A stretch of DNA of 64,000 bases, taken from Halodesulfovibrio spirochaetisodalis (GTDB lineage Bacteria > Desulfobacterota > Desulfovibrionia > Desulfovibrionales > Desulfovibrionaceae). Made by a program: the position numbers and the translations under genes. Positions 43,233-52,464 of the stretch are shown in pieces. The stretch lies in contig NZ_JXMS01000006.1 of assembly GCF_001672295.1 (NCBI RefSeq), forward strand, positions 1-64,000, read 5' to 3'. Position 1 is the stretch's first letter. Every line of letters starts with the position of its first letter. The notes beneath the pieces are model-generated. The model had not been told where the DNA came from. It worked only from the letters and a program-made list of their open reading frames with translations, and did no database searches.

Positions 43233-46200
43233 TTATTCGGCAGAATCTTCGGCTAACAAGGCTCTCAGCTCTTCCCGAATAACTTCTGCAGCAGACCTTG
43301 CAGCAGTCTGTTCAATTGCTCCTCTCATCTGCCCTTCAATTCTGGTGCCCAACGATTCAATCAGAGTCTCTGTTCGAACCTCAACAGCGCTCAGGACACG
43401 CGCCATTAACGGACCATCCATATCAAAGGCTTCATCTATTGCATCAACAAGAAACTCTTTTTCCACAACCGGAGCTGGTGGCGGAGTCTGTGCTTGAGCT
43501 TCCTGCATTTCCAATACTCGTTGTAATGTGTTCTCAAGATACGAAATACGTTCTGTCATTTCTGCCAGCTCGCCAGCCGTTACCACAGGCGCCGGAGCTT
43601 CTTCGAATACAGAGTCAGCTCCTTCACCAGAATTAACTTCAGGCGTTGTATCAAGCAACTCCATGGAAGAATCCGTAAATTCAGGCGGAACCACTGTAGA
43701 TTCTCGCATCAAGTCCTCAAGACTCGCATCATGTGGTACTGGCGCGGCGTTTGCGTCAATCTCTTCCATGTCAAAGCCAGAACCTGCCTGCTGCCCAACC
43801 TCCTCAAGAGTGTCTTCAGGCAGCACTTCAGGCTCTTCTTCAGCAAACATCTCCAAATCAGCCATTGCTTCCTGCGCGATATCTTCGACTGGAGCAAGTT
43901 CGTCTATAGCATCCATCACCTCAGTAACAGAAGTGAACTCACTAGAAGCATCTTCAGATTCAGCATCAGATATTTCAGCTAATTCCAGTTGTTCATCAGC
44001 ATCAGTATCAAGAGCACTCTCAACTGGTGTCTCAACTTGCAGAGCAGCTTCTGCAGCAAATTCTGCTATCTCGTCTGCATCTTCTACTGACTCAACACCT
44101 AAGGTTTCATCGACATTTTCTGCCAGTTCAGCAGACTCGGACAATGCCTCATCAGCAGCCAAGGCTTCTGTAGCAACATCTAATACTGACTCATCAAACG
44201 CAGGGTTGCCATCAATCTCGCCACCAACATTGTCCACCCCAGCAGAATCAATGTCTCCAAAGAGGTCTGGCTCATCTGCCGGTCCTAAATCGTCTTGCTC
44301 AGAATATTCACCGGACAATTCATTAAGCGGCACATCATCTGAAGCCAAGGCTTCAGATAGTGCAGCATCAATATCTACTTCTCCATCGAATGCTGACTCT
44401 GTAACGTCAGTTGGATCTTCTACAGCTTCTGATAAAATTTCATCAATATCTGTATGTGAAAAATCTGCTGGTTCAACGTCAGAAACGGCTTCAACCGGTT
44501 CGACAGCTTCAGAACCAAGTGGCTCTTCACCTAAAATTCGTCCCAATGTTGAATCTAAATCTTCTTCCAAGGATGTTGGATCACCAAGAGGATCTGACTC
44601 AGGCACACTATCAACAGCAACGGCTGCACTTTCTTCTTGAACATCATGCGGAAGCTCAAAACTGTCATCAAGGACATCATCTACAGGGACTTCAAGCAAA
44701 GAGTCAGGAGACTTATCTGAAGAAACAGATCCAGCCTCATCAGCAGCAGTTATTACAGCATCCTGATCATCGAGAAGAGAGTCTAACTCATCAAGAATTG
44801 TTTCGAACTCATCTGTAGCTCCAGCCGGAGAAGAAGCTAGCTCATCTGAAGGAGCAATTTCAATATCCTCCACAGCTGCAGAAACTTCTTCAATGTCAAA
44901 GGCTGGCTCATTAAGCATGCTTTCAAGCTCAACAGATCCTTCGTCAATGGAAGCATCATCGATTACATTAGGTTCCACACTTGCGGGTGCTGGGGGAGCA
45001 AGTAGTACCTCACGTTCATTTGCTGCAACAGGCTCTGCATCAGCAAATGAATCACTTTCAAGCAACGCATCCAGATCTATCTCATCATCTGGAACCTCAG
45101 GAGCCGAAGCAGGGATAACCTCTTCCACTTCATCCATAACAGCTGCAGGTGCAACCTGTTCCTCAACAGAGGCAGCAGGCTCTGCAGAAGCCATTTCAAG
45201 ATCATCAAGAAGCGCATCAATATCTGCATCAAAAACAGAAGGATCAACAGGGGCGGCAGGCTGCTCTTCAACAACCTCTACCGGTGCATCCTGCTCAAAG
45301 GCATCATCAGCAACCTGTTGTGCTGGCTGGCTTGGCGAAGTTGATCGAACAGGCTCAACTGTTTCATCAAAGTCCAACAACAGCGAGCCAATATCATCCA
45401 TATCCACTTCTTCAGATTCCAGTGTAACGCCATCGGCAGGAGTAAAATCTGTTCGCGGAGACATATCATCGCCCCGCAAAAGATCATCCAAATCTGAAAG
45501 TCCAGAGTCATCCTGTTCAGCATCCGGTGGCAAATCATCACTGGTTTCTTGTAAAATATCTTCAACATCAAACGGATCATCCAAAGAAAATGACTCATTT
45601 GAGGCACCTTGCTTTGGCTTTGGTGCTGACTTTGGCTTTGGTTCCGGTTCCGGCTTTGCAAGCTCAGCTTCCAGATCGATATCAGCAAACAAATCATCTA
45701 CATCAGAGTCTTCATCAAAGTCGAAGGCTCCTGATGCAACTGCACTGACGGGCTCGGTACTGGAAGGTGGCTCCACAGGCTCAGCCGCAGAAGGAGCCAC
45801 TTCAGGCTCACCACCCTGAAGTGGAGTACTCTCAGTATCTTCCACATCAAACTCAAGCCCCAAATCAGCAAATAAATCCTCATCAGAAGGAGCCGTCGAG
45901 GAAGCTGGTGCAGGGTCAGGCACTTGTACTGCTTGCGTTTCTTCTTCCGATTCCAATGAGTCAAAATCAAAACCTGCCAACAAGTCATCTTCATCAGCTG
46001 GTGCTGCAGAAGATTCTGCACTTGCAACTGCTGCTGAACCTTCATCCACGTCAAAATCAAAATCTGCGAACATGTCATCCACGTCCGAATCACTTACACC
46101 ATCACCGTTAGATGCGGTATGTACAGGTTCCGAAGCCACTGCCTGAGACTCAGAAACTGCCTCTTCTTCAAAAGAAGGTTGTTCATCTGCAGCCCCGGCT

Positions 46201-46697
46201 GACATTGCAGATAAATCTTCATCAAAATCTGGTTGATGCACTGACTCTTGCACTGCGCCTGACGGCTCAGAAAAATCTTCAAGTAAATCTTCAAAGTCAA
46301 CATCGAACCCATCTGAAGTGCCCTGTCCCTCTGCTGCATCAAGCATACTCTCAATATCAGATTGATAGGAGGAGTCCGAAGGAGTTGTGTCATTTGAAGG
46401 TACAGCGACGTCAACTTCAGGGGCAAAATCTGTTAAGAGGTCTTCAACCGTTGGCTCACTTGTCGGTGTGTCAGCTACAAGATCAATTACAGGTTCTTCC
46501 GCCTGCTCTTGATTCGGAGTGGAATCGTCCGCAAACTCTGAAAAATCTGTTGTATTGAAAAGGTCTTCCAATTCACTATCAAAATCAACTGTGCCCGCTG
46601 AGCTGGCAGGAATTGTCTTTTCGGTCTCCGCTGGCGGAGTTCCCATCTCTACAATTTCAGTTAGATCGATAATTCCATTCTTTGTATTATCGGACAT
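43233..46697 (-). CDS. Giant acidic repeat protein (1154 residues), unknown function
   Basis: I do not recognise a family. Residues 1 to about 1040 are extremely rich in Asp, Glu, Ala, Ser, Val and Pro with very few Lys or Arg, and look disordered. At least 24 short degenerate motifs of the form [DE]-x-x-[LIMF]-[LF] recur, e.g. VDDLFADIDLE, FEDLLEDFSE, LDDLLRGDD, IDALLDDLE. One PEPEPKPKSAPKPKQ basic-proline patch interrupts it. From 1043 a coiled coil (ELAEMTERISYLENTLQRVLEMQEAQ) leads to a helical C-terminal domain with normal charge. The build resembles pole-organising or hub scaffolds (PopZ, FimV/HubP) only in architecture. No signal peptide, so cytoplasmic. Single gene. Confidence 0.88.
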   Translation of the reverse strand: MSDNTKNGIIDLTEIVEMGTPPAETEKTIPASSAGTVDFDSELEDLFNTTDFSEFADDSTPNQEQAEEPVIDLVADTPTSEPTVEDLLTDFAPEVDVAVPSNDTTPSDSSYQSDIESMLDAAEGQGTSDGFDVDFEDLLEDFSEPSGAVQESVHQPDFDEDLSAMSAGAADEQPSFEEEAVSESQAVASEPVHTASNGDGVSDSDVDDMFADFDFDVDEGSAAVASAESSAAPADEDDLLAGFDFDSLESEEETQAVQVPDPAPASSTAPSDEDLFADLGLEFDVEDTESTPLQGGEPEVAPSAAEPVEPPSSTEPVSAVASGAFDFDEDSDVDDLFADIDLEAELAKPEPEPKPKSAPKPKQGASNESFSLDDPFDVEDILQETSDDLPPDAEQDDSGLSDLDDLLRGDDMSPRTDFTPADGVTLESEEVDMDDIGSLLLDFDETVEPVRSTSPSQPAQQVADDAFEQDAPVEVVEEQPAAPVDPSVFDADIDALLDDLEMASAEPAASVEEQVAPAAVMDEVEEVIPASAPEVPDDEIDLDALLESDSFADAEPVAANEREVLLAPPAPASVEPNVIDDASIDEGSVELESMLNEPAFDIEEVSAAVEDIEIAPSDELASSPAGATDEFETILDELDSLLDDQDAVITAADEAGSVSSDKSPDSLLEVPVDDVLDDSFELPHDVQEESAAVAVDSVPESDPLGDPTSLEEDLDSTLGRILGEEPLGSEAVEPVEAVSDVEPADFSHTDIDEILSEAVEDPTDVTESAFDGEVDIDAALSEALASDDVPLNELSGEYSEQDDLGPADEPDLFGDIDSAGVDNVGGEIDGNPAFDESVLDVATEALAADEALSESAELAENVDETLGVESVEDADEIAEFAAEAALQVETPVESALDTDADEQLELAEISDAESEDASSEFTSVTEVMDAIDELAPVEDIAQEAMADLEMFAEEEPEVLPEDTLEEVGQQAGSGFDMEEIDANAAPVPHDASLEDLMRESTVVPPEFTDSSMELLDTTPEVNSGEGADSVFEEAPAPVVTAGELAEMTERISYLENTLQRVLEMQEAQAQTPPPAPVVEKEFLVDAIDEAFDMDGPLMARVLSAVEVRTETLIESLGTRIEGQMRGAIEQTAARSAAEVIREELRALLAEDSAE

Positions 46698-47110
46698 TAC
46701 ACACCTTCACATTCGGTTAGGCAGTTTTGAACACAAATTTATCGTACAGTGGTGGATGATAACAAACACATCGCAACATACATTATTTCACGAAATTAAC
46801 CATACATTACTGCATAAAGCAAGGTGTGAAGGCTCTGGTTTTGGGGTACAAAGTACAATCGCCCTCTCGTCTTCAGCATTCATACACTCTGTTATATCTA
46901 TGATATTTTTGCTGCATTAATGATGTAACACTTCGTAACATTCTGAGCACAGCACAACCTTACGTAATTCATACAATACGCATAGAACAACATACTTCTA
47001 AACCGCGCTAACAGACTGTAAGATCTATATTTAACACACAACTAAAACAACCTGATTTGAAACAACAGCAAGAGAGAACTACTGTAGACGTCCCGACAAC
47101 TGCCAGAACA
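46698..47110. other. Intergenic, no gene seen
   Basis: About 410 AT-rich bases containing the promoter of the acidic repeat gene. The only notable element is CCTTCACA (46705-46712) repeated inverted about 115 bases away. No coding ORF with an RBS. Confidence 0.4.
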
Positions 47111-47142
47111 TAAAAAAAGACCGCCTTTTCAGGCGGTCTTTA
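47111..47142 (-). terminator. Terminator of cytochrome c3 gene
   Basis: AAGACCGCCT/AGGCGGTCTT with seven Ts on the minus strand. Confidence 0.92.
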
Positions 47143-47164
47143 CATTCATCAGCAGCAGTGCACC

Positions 47165-47566
47165 TTATGGGTGACACTTAGATTTTTTACAACCGGTAAG
47201 AGCTTTCTTCTTAGCTTTATCTTTACCAGCAACTTTTTTGTGGCAAGATACACAGGTTGCGATGCCAGTTTTCTTACCAGCTTTTTTGTTGTGAACAACT
47301 TTGTAGTAAGAACCAGCTTTCTTTTTATCGGCTTTAGCAGCAGAGTGGCAGCCTGCAGTAGCACATTTCTGGTAGTTTTCTTTACCATCAACAAGATGGT
47401 GACACTCAACACATTTGTATTCTGTGTGTGTTGAATGATTAAAGATAACTGGCTTTTTAGTTGCTTCCATCTTAACTGGACCAGATGGAGCTTCAACAGC
47501 ATAAGCAACCATAGCAAAAGCAACACAAAGCACTGCAGCCAAAGCGAGTACCATTACTCTTTTCAT
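47165..47566 (-). CDS. Tetraheme cytochrome c3
   Basis: A 133-residue periplasmic class III cytochrome c. A signal peptide (about 1-23, AYA-V) is followed by four heme sites: CVECH (52-56), C-x4-CH (68-74), CVSCH (105-109) and C-x4-CH (126-132), the classical alternation of CxxCH and CxxxxCH. Extra axial histidines appear in FNHSTHTEY. Lys-rich, so basic. It shuttles electrons from periplasmic hydrogenases or formate dehydrogenases to membrane complexes. I start at MKRVMV with GGAGG upstream. No heme lyase genes are adjacent. Confidence 0.95.
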   Translation of the reverse strand: MKRVMVLALAAVLCVAFAMVAYAVEAPSGPVKMEATKKPVIFNHSTHTEYKCVECHHLVDGKENYQKCATAGCHSAAKADKKKAGSYYKVVHNKKAGKKTGIATCVSCHKKVAGKDKAKKKALTGCKKSKCHP

Positions 47567-47752
47567 GACAGTACAACCTCCTTCACAAGGCATGTTATGA
47601 TTTTCACATTAGGCTATATTGTACCTCTATTACACTGTCAAGCAAAGGACACCTACTCTATAGTAATCACAGAGCTATCCTTATGAACAAAGGATACACA
47701 GCGACTCGACAATGTATAATGTGCATTGTTTGCTCACTCAATCTATACTGTA

Positions 47753-48169
47753 TTATTTTACAGTATGGCATTTCTTACATGAAGTTGGGCCAGCAGGCTT
47801 ACCTGCTTTCTTAAGTGATTTATGACAGCCATTACAACTTACCAAGCTGTTCGCATGGAATGCGTTTCTAAAGTACATAATGGACTTACGTTCTTTGGAT
47901 GAAGTCGGATTGCCGAGATCATGACACCCTTTTGATGAGCATGAATACACGTCCGGCTTCTCTTTGAGCATGTGGTGACAGGCCTCACACTGCAAGGCAG
48001 CATGAGCAGCATGCGGGAACATTACTTTTGGCTTCTTGATCTTTGCTCCGGCAGGTACGCCGATAATGACAGGTTCTTGCGGCGCTTTTTGAGCCGCAGC
48101 AATACAGACAGCTGCAAAAAACAGCGAAATTATCAATGGAACAGAAGGAACAAGGTAGCGATGTAGCAT
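47753..48169 (-). CDS. Second class III (c3-type) tetraheme cytochrome
   Basis: A 138-residue exported cytochrome. A hydrophobic N-terminus (about 8-26) acts as signal or anchor. Heme motifs are CEACH (61-65), C-x4-CH (77-83), CNGCH (112-116) and CKKCH (131-135); axial His candidates are in FPHAAHAAL and FRNAFHANS. It resembles the TpI-c3/acidic cytochrome c3 family but differs clearly from the preceding cytochrome. It starts 14 bases after cbiH ends and shares its direction, so it may be read through from the corrinoid genes. Confidence 0.9.
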   Translation of the reverse strand: MLHRYLVPSVPLIISLFFAAVCIAAAQKAPQEPVIIGVPAGAKIKKPKVMFPHAAHAALQCEACHHMLKEKPDVYSCSSKGCHDLGNPTSSKERKSIMYFRNAFHANSLVSCNGCHKSLKKAGKPAGPTSCKKCHTVK

Positions 48170-48183
48170 AACGTTTCCAATTG

Positions 48184-48933
48184 TTAGTTACGATATTTTT
48201 TCAGGTAACCACGGGGAGTTACGACTTTTTCACCTATCATTCGAGTGGAAGAATTGCCTATTATTATTGTAGAAAGCATATCCACTTGTTCTATGTCAAA
48301 GGAATTCAGAGAAAACACATGGGTTTCCTGTTCCTTACGATACGCAGATTTTACCAAACCTACCGGAGTATCAGCACTTCTGACACTTTGAACGATTTCA
48401 AGTGCTTTACCTATCTGCCAATCTCTACGCTTTGATTTAGGATTATACAATACTATCACAAAATCAGCTTCGGCTGCTGCCTTCAGGCGTTTTTCTATAA
48501 CTGCCCACTCCGTAAGCAAATCAGAAAGGCTAATCACGGCAAAGTCATGCATCAAAGGCGCACCAAGCAGAGCTGAAGCAGCAGATAATGCAGGAATACC
48601 TGCCACAACTTCGATTTCTAATGTGTCAAGATGTTCTTCTGCCAATTCATAGACCAAACCGGACATTGCATAAATTCCCGGATCGCCGGAACAAACAACA
48701 ACAGTGTTTTTACCTTCCAGCGCCACTTCAATCGCCTTTTCACACCGAGCCATTTCACCCATCATGCCTGTTGAGATAAGCTCCTTGCCCTCTTTGAGCG
48801 CTTCAGGCACCAAATCAACATACAAGGTATATCCAACAATAACATCAGCATCAGCAATAGCTTTCTGCGCCTGCGGAGTTAGCAGCGCACTGTCACCGGG
48901 CCCAAGCCCGACAACTTTCAAAGAACAACTCAT
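48184..48933 (-). CDS. cbiH: Precorrin-3B / cobalt-precorrin-3 C17-methyltransferase
   Basis: A 249-residue SAM-dependent tetrapyrrole methylase that methylates C17 with ring contraction. Family motifs: KVVGLGPGDSALLTPQA at the N-terminus, VVVCSGDPGIYAMSGLV, and VVAGIPALSAASALLGAPLMHDFAVISLSDLLTEW. Its ATG overlaps the cbiG stop by one base (TAATG), so translation is coupled. Normal CbiH length. Confidence 0.95.
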   Translation of the reverse strand: MSCSLKVVGLGPGDSALLTPQAQKAIADADVIVGYTLYVDLVPEALKEGKELISTGMMGEMARCEKAIEVALEGKNTVVVCSGDPGIYAMSGLVYELAEEHLDTLEIEVVAGIPALSAASALLGAPLMHDFAVISLSDLLTEWAVIEKRLKAAAEADFVIVLYNPKSKRRDWQIGKALEIVQSVRSADTPVGLVKSAYRKEQETHVFSLNSFDIEQVDMLSTIIIGNSSTRMIGEKVVTPRGYLKKYRN

Positions 48934-49991
48934 TATATCTCCAAAGCAACGGCAACTGTTGCGCCATCGCCCTTTTCTTTTTCTACAACCAGACGTGCCC
49001 CGTGCTTCAGGGAGGCACCATGAAGCGCAGCGGCTTCGGCAACGCTCTTTGTTCCTACAGCCTGCTTAGGTGCATCAGACGGGTTAGGAACATCTACAGT
49101 ATCAAGCAGACTAGCGGCAAAGGTGACAAAAGGCACGCCTAACGTTTCAGCAGCCTCAATAATTCCTGCTTCATCAGCCTTGGCATCTACCGATGCAAGA
49201 CAGGCAATGCTCTCCAACGCCATGTCTTTTTTATGAAATACATCCGTAATCAATCCGAGCACAGCATCTTTAGGTGCCCCACGCTTTGCCCCGACACCCA
49301 CACACAGGACTTTAGGATGTACAAGCAGCGTTTTTTCTTCCGGCTCAAGCAATTCTGCACTACGCCACGAAACAATAACAGTGGGAACATCTTCTTCTGA
49401 AAACGGCACCAGCTCTGCTGCTATAAAATGTTCTGCATGGTCACCATGCTTTAGCCCCAGCACATCTGCCGGATCATCCAGCACAACTTTTTCGCCTGCC
49501 AGCAATGCCCCGTTTACATGCTTTACCGCCCCGATATTATGTATGGAACATTCAGCCTGAGCTGCAACCATATCCAAAGACGGCAGCTGTTCTGTGTCAG
49601 TGGCTGTGGTAATAACTGCAACGCCACCCACAATATTTGCAATGGCACCTGCCAGCTCATTAGCACCGCCGAGGTGACCGGAAAGTAAACTGATTACATG
49701 CTGGCCGTTCTGATCCATAACCACCACAGCAGGATCTACGTCCTTACCAGCCAAATGTGGCGCAATGGTACGTACAGCAATGCCCGCAGCAGTTATAAAC
49801 ACATGCGCAGAAAATTCGCTGAATGATTCTGCAACACACTCACGCAAACTTTCAAAGGATACTTCATCAACGTCACAATCTGCATCGTACAACCGTGCAG
49901 GGACAAAAGCAGTACCTCCAAACGTACTGACCAGTTGGCGTGCTAACGTTACTCCCTTTGGGGTAACAGCATACACTGCAATGTGATTCAT
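48933..49991 (-). CDS. cbiG: Cobalt-precorrin-5A hydrolase
   Basis: A 352-residue enzyme opening the delta-lactone of cobalt-precorrin-5A with loss of acetaldehyde, an oxygen-independent pathway step. The N-terminal domain has IAVYAVTPKGVTLARQL and FITAAGIAVRTIAPHL; the central DPAVVVMDQNGQHVISLLSGHLGGANELA is highly conserved; the C-terminal domain has VLCVGVGAKRGAPKDAVL and FVTFAASLLDTVDVPNPS. AAAGGA precedes the ATG. Its presence shows the anaerobic route. Confidence 0.95.
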   Translation of the reverse strand: MNHIAVYAVTPKGVTLARQLVSTFGGTAFVPARLYDADCDVDEVSFESLRECVAESFSEFSAHVFITAAGIAVRTIAPHLAGKDVDPAVVVMDQNGQHVISLLSGHLGGANELAGAIANIVGGVAVITTATDTEQLPSLDMVAAQAECSIHNIGAVKHVNGALLAGEKVVLDDPADVLGLKHGDHAEHFIAAELVPFSEEDVPTVIVSWRSAELLEPEEKTLLVHPKVLCVGVGAKRGAPKDAVLGLITDVFHKKDMALESIACLASVDAKADEAGIIEAAETLGVPFVTFAASLLDTVDVPNPSDAPKQAVGTKSVAEAAALHGASLKHGARLVVEKEKGDGATVAVALEI

Positions 49992-49996
49992 AGTTT

Positions 49997-50055
49997 TCCT
50001 TTGCCTCCGGCGGCTCTCCGAGGGACAAGGGCGCTGCCCTGTACCCGCATGACTG
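49997..50055 (+). repeat. Short intergenic repeat, copy C
   Basis: TTTGCCTCCGGCGG followed by GACAAGGGCGCTGCCCTGT and CCCGCATGACTGCG. Related to the first modules of the mosaic repeat at 24556 and inverted relative to 50240-50314. Confidence 0.7.
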
Positions 50056-50115
50056 CGATTCTATTACGTATGGACGATGCAATTTTTCCTGAAAAGTCTC
50101 GGCTACAAACATAAC

Positions 50116-50152
50116 CTAAAAAAGGGTGAAGTGACGAACACTCCACCCTTTC
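50116..50152 (-). terminator. Terminator of hemL
   Basis: AAAGGGTGGAGTG and CACTTCACCCTTT pair on the minus strand, followed by a T run. Confidence 0.85.
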
Positions 50153-50239
50153 GAATGTACTCGAATGAGCTGAATAGAAAACAACCCTCGACACGCTAAC
50201 CTAGCTCACCACATTGTCTAACGATCAATGACTAGTCAG

Positions 50240-50314
50240 CACGGTAACGCAGTCGAGAGGGCGCCCCTCTCGCGGGAATGCAAGGGGCTGGCCCCTTGCC
50301 CGCCGGAGGCAAAT
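50240..50314 (-). repeat. Short intergenic repeat, copy D (inverted)
   Basis: On the minus strand: TTTGCCTCCGGCGGGCAAGG, the hairpin CAAGGGG/CCCCTTG, then CCCGCGAGAGGGGCGCCCTC and GACTGCG. It mirrors copy C about 190 bases away. Confidence 0.75.
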
Positions 50315-50326
50315 AAAAGCTGCTGG

Positions 50327-51595
50327 CTAAAACGTTACGTTGCGGGCAGCTTCAAGAGTTTTCTCAAAATGCTCATCAGTATGCGCAAAGGAAACCATTG
50401 CAGCCTCAAGACCGAGGGAAGCAAGGTATACGCCCTGAGCGCGCATCTGCTGGTAGAAAGAAGCGTACATTTTCGCATTGCAAGCTTTAGCCTGATCGAA
50501 ATGCGTTACTTTTTCGTTAGTGAAGAACATGGTGAACATGGATGCAATGGTATTGTACGTTACATCCACACCCTTGGAAGCAATGATGGCATGAAGCTCT
50601 TTAGCAAACGCTGCAACACGTGCTTCAAGCGCGTCGTAATCAGCATCACGCAGTACTTTAAGGGTAGCAATACCTGCTGCCATAACAACAGGGTTACCGG
50701 AGTTAGTACCGGCCTGAAAAATATTACCGGTTGGAGCTACGCGATCCATAATCTCGCGTTTACCACCGTATGCGCCTACAGGCATACCACCACCGATAAC
50801 CTTACCAAGCGTGGTAAGATCCGGAGTTACGCCGAAACGCTTTTGAGCGCCACCGTAGGAAAGACGGAAGCCGGTAATAACTTCATCAAAAATGAGTAAC
50901 GCGCCGTACTGGTCGCAGACTTCGCGCAAGCCTTCGAGGAATCCTTCAACAGGAGGAACCAGCCCCATGTTACCGGCTGTTGGTTCTACGATAATGCAGG
51001 CAATCTCGTCGCCGTTTGTTTCAAACTGTTTGCGAACAGCTTCAAGATCATTGTACGGAACCAGCAGAGTATCCTGCACAGTACCGGAAGGAACGCCCGG
51101 AGTACCCGGAATTGCAAGATCAGCAAAGCCGGAGCCAGCAGCAGCAAGGAACGGGTCACCGTGACCATGGTAGTTACCGGTGAACTTGATAAATTTGTTG
51201 CGTCCAGTGTAACCGCGAGCAAGACGCAGGGCTGTCATGGTTGCTTCTGTACCAGAGCTAACCATACGAACCATGTCCACGCCAGGCATTGCGTCTACGA
51301 TCATTTCTGCAAGTTCAACTTCTGCAAGGCAAGGAGCACCAAAACAGGCGCTGTTTGCAGCAGATTCCTGAATTGCTTTAGTTACGTCAGGATGAGCATG
51401 ACCAAGCAGCATCGGCCCCCAGCCTTCAACGTAATCGATATAGGTCTTGCCATCTTCAGTTGTCAGAACGGCACCGTCGCCTTTTTTAATAAAAAGCGGT
51501 TCACATTCAACACTGAGACAAGCACGAATAGGACTATTTACACCGCCCGGCATAAGATCTTTTGCACGTGCGTATAATTCACTGGAGCGTTCCAT
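50327..51595 (-). CDS. hemL: Glutamate-1-semialdehyde 2,1-aminomutase
   Basis: A 422-residue PLP enzyme forming 5-aminolevulinate, the start of heme, siroheme and corrinoid synthesis. Motifs: [70 protein letters not shown] and the PLP lysine in [23 protein letters not shown] precedes the ATG. ahbB lies just upstream on the same strand (74 bases), tying it to heme supply for the cytochromes. Confidence 0.97.
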   Translation of the reverse strand: MERSSELYARAKDLMPGGVNSPIRACLSVECEPLFIKKGDGAVLTTEDGKTYIDYVEGWGPMLLGHAHPDVTKAIQESAANSACFGAPCLAEVELAEMIVDAMPGVDMVRMVSSGTEATMTALRLARGYTGRNKFIKFTGNYHGHGDPFLAAAGSGFADLAIPGTPGVPSGTVQDTLLVPYNDLEAVRKQFETNGDEIACIIVEPTAGNMGLVPPVEGFLEGLREVCDQYGALLIFDEVITGFRLSYGGAQKRFGVTPDLTTLGKVIGGGMPVGAYGGKREIMDRVAPTGNIFQAGTNSGNPVVMAAGIATLKVLRDADYDALEARVAAFAKELHAIIASKGVDVTYNTIASMFTMFFTNEKVTHFDQAKACNAKMYASFYQQMRAQGVYLASLGLEAAMVSFAHTDEHFEKTLEAARNVTF

Positions 51596-51669
51596 ACGGC
51601 TCTCCTCTTGGATTGTATAAAATAAAAAGCTGAGTCCGCACGCCTAGCATGCATACTCTGCTGAAAAAT

Positions 51670-52149
51670 CTAAAAATAGGTCATGGAAATCTTTTTAAGT
51701 TCTTTCAAGGACGTGAGCACAGCAAATTCATCAAGCTCAGTTGTCCTGCGTAACTCTTCAACAACTTCCATATATTCATCTTCATGGCGGCCATGAATCA
51801 TAGTGAACAAGTTGTAATGCCAATCAGGATGAGTGGTCGGACGATGGTAACAGTGGGAAATGAGCTGGTGTTTCGCAGCAACCTTGCCTATTTCATCAAT
51901 AACTTTTTCATCCACTTTCCATGCAACCATTGCATTATGGTTAAACCCTGCTTTCTGATGCTTTAAGCTGGCACCAAAGCGACGGATTGTGCCTTCATCC
52001 TTCATGAGCTGCAGCAGATCAAGCACTGTCTTCTCATCTGTGCCTACTTCTTCAGCAATATCAGCATAAGGGGTTGCACTGTCTGGAAGGTTGGCTTGCA
52101 CAATATGCAAAATCTTTTTTTCGATTTCCGTGAACTCGGTTTTCGCCAT
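51670..52149 (-). CDS. ahbB: Siroheme decarboxylase subunit (Lrp/AsnC-like)
   Basis: A 159-residue AhbA/AhbB-family protein. An N-terminal winged helix (about 5-60) looks like an Lrp regulator, but the C-terminal domain has the decarboxylase motifs [22 protein letters not shown] and [23 protein letters not shown] that bind siroheme. With its partner AhbA it decarboxylates siroheme to didecarboxysiroheme, the heme route of sulfate reducers. The partner gene is not in the window; the B assignment rests on the [11 protein letters not shown]-type pattern and could be A. Confidence 0.9.
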   Translation of the reverse strand: MAKTEFTEIEKKILHIVQANLPDSATPYADIAEEVGTDEKTVLDLLQLMKDEGTIRRFGASLKHQKAGFNHNAMVAWKVDEKVIDEIGKVAAKHQLISHCYHRPTTHPDWHYNLFTMIHGRHEDEYMEVVEELRRTTELDEFAVLTSLKELKKISMTYF

Positions 52150-52464
52150 GATTCGTCCTCACATTCCTTTTTTATTTACCCAGTGTTGATACCTGTTAGC
52201 ACCGTGTGTTGCAACCGCTAATCAACCAGAGAATATATCCCCATAACTTGCAGTAAATACAGAATTGTTCCTAGCTCAAGCAACCATAAACTTACTATTA
52301 AAACACTCTTCGCTTGGCAGATTCTGGCCTAGTATACATAGTAAGAATAGCCTTGTAGCCCAGAGGACGATACGATACATGGACGTTGGACTCAAAATGT
52401 AACCGTATACATTTAAGCGTATAGATCCTTTTACTATCTCTGTTGAACCTTATCGGAGTCTTTT
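52150..52464. other. Divergent intergenic region, no gene seen
   Basis: About 315 bases between ahbB (minus) and gpsA (plus). No operator, RNA or ORF is supported. Confidence 0.4.

Noticed and set aside
43528-45819. Long plus-strand open frames (370 and 308 codons) rich in Ser and Ala
   Set aside because: They are antisense to the acidic repeat gene; biased Asp/Glu/Ala/Ser codons keep the opposite strand open. No RBS or family motif.
43233-46697. Repetitive DNA resembling a tandem or CRISPR-like array
   Set aside because: The repetition is degenerate at protein level within one open frame, with no constant repeat and spacer pattern.
52300-52340. TTGGCAGATTCTGGCC as a sigma54 promoter before gpsA
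   Set aside because: The GG element is followed by CC, not GC, at 10 bases, so the -12 element is missing.
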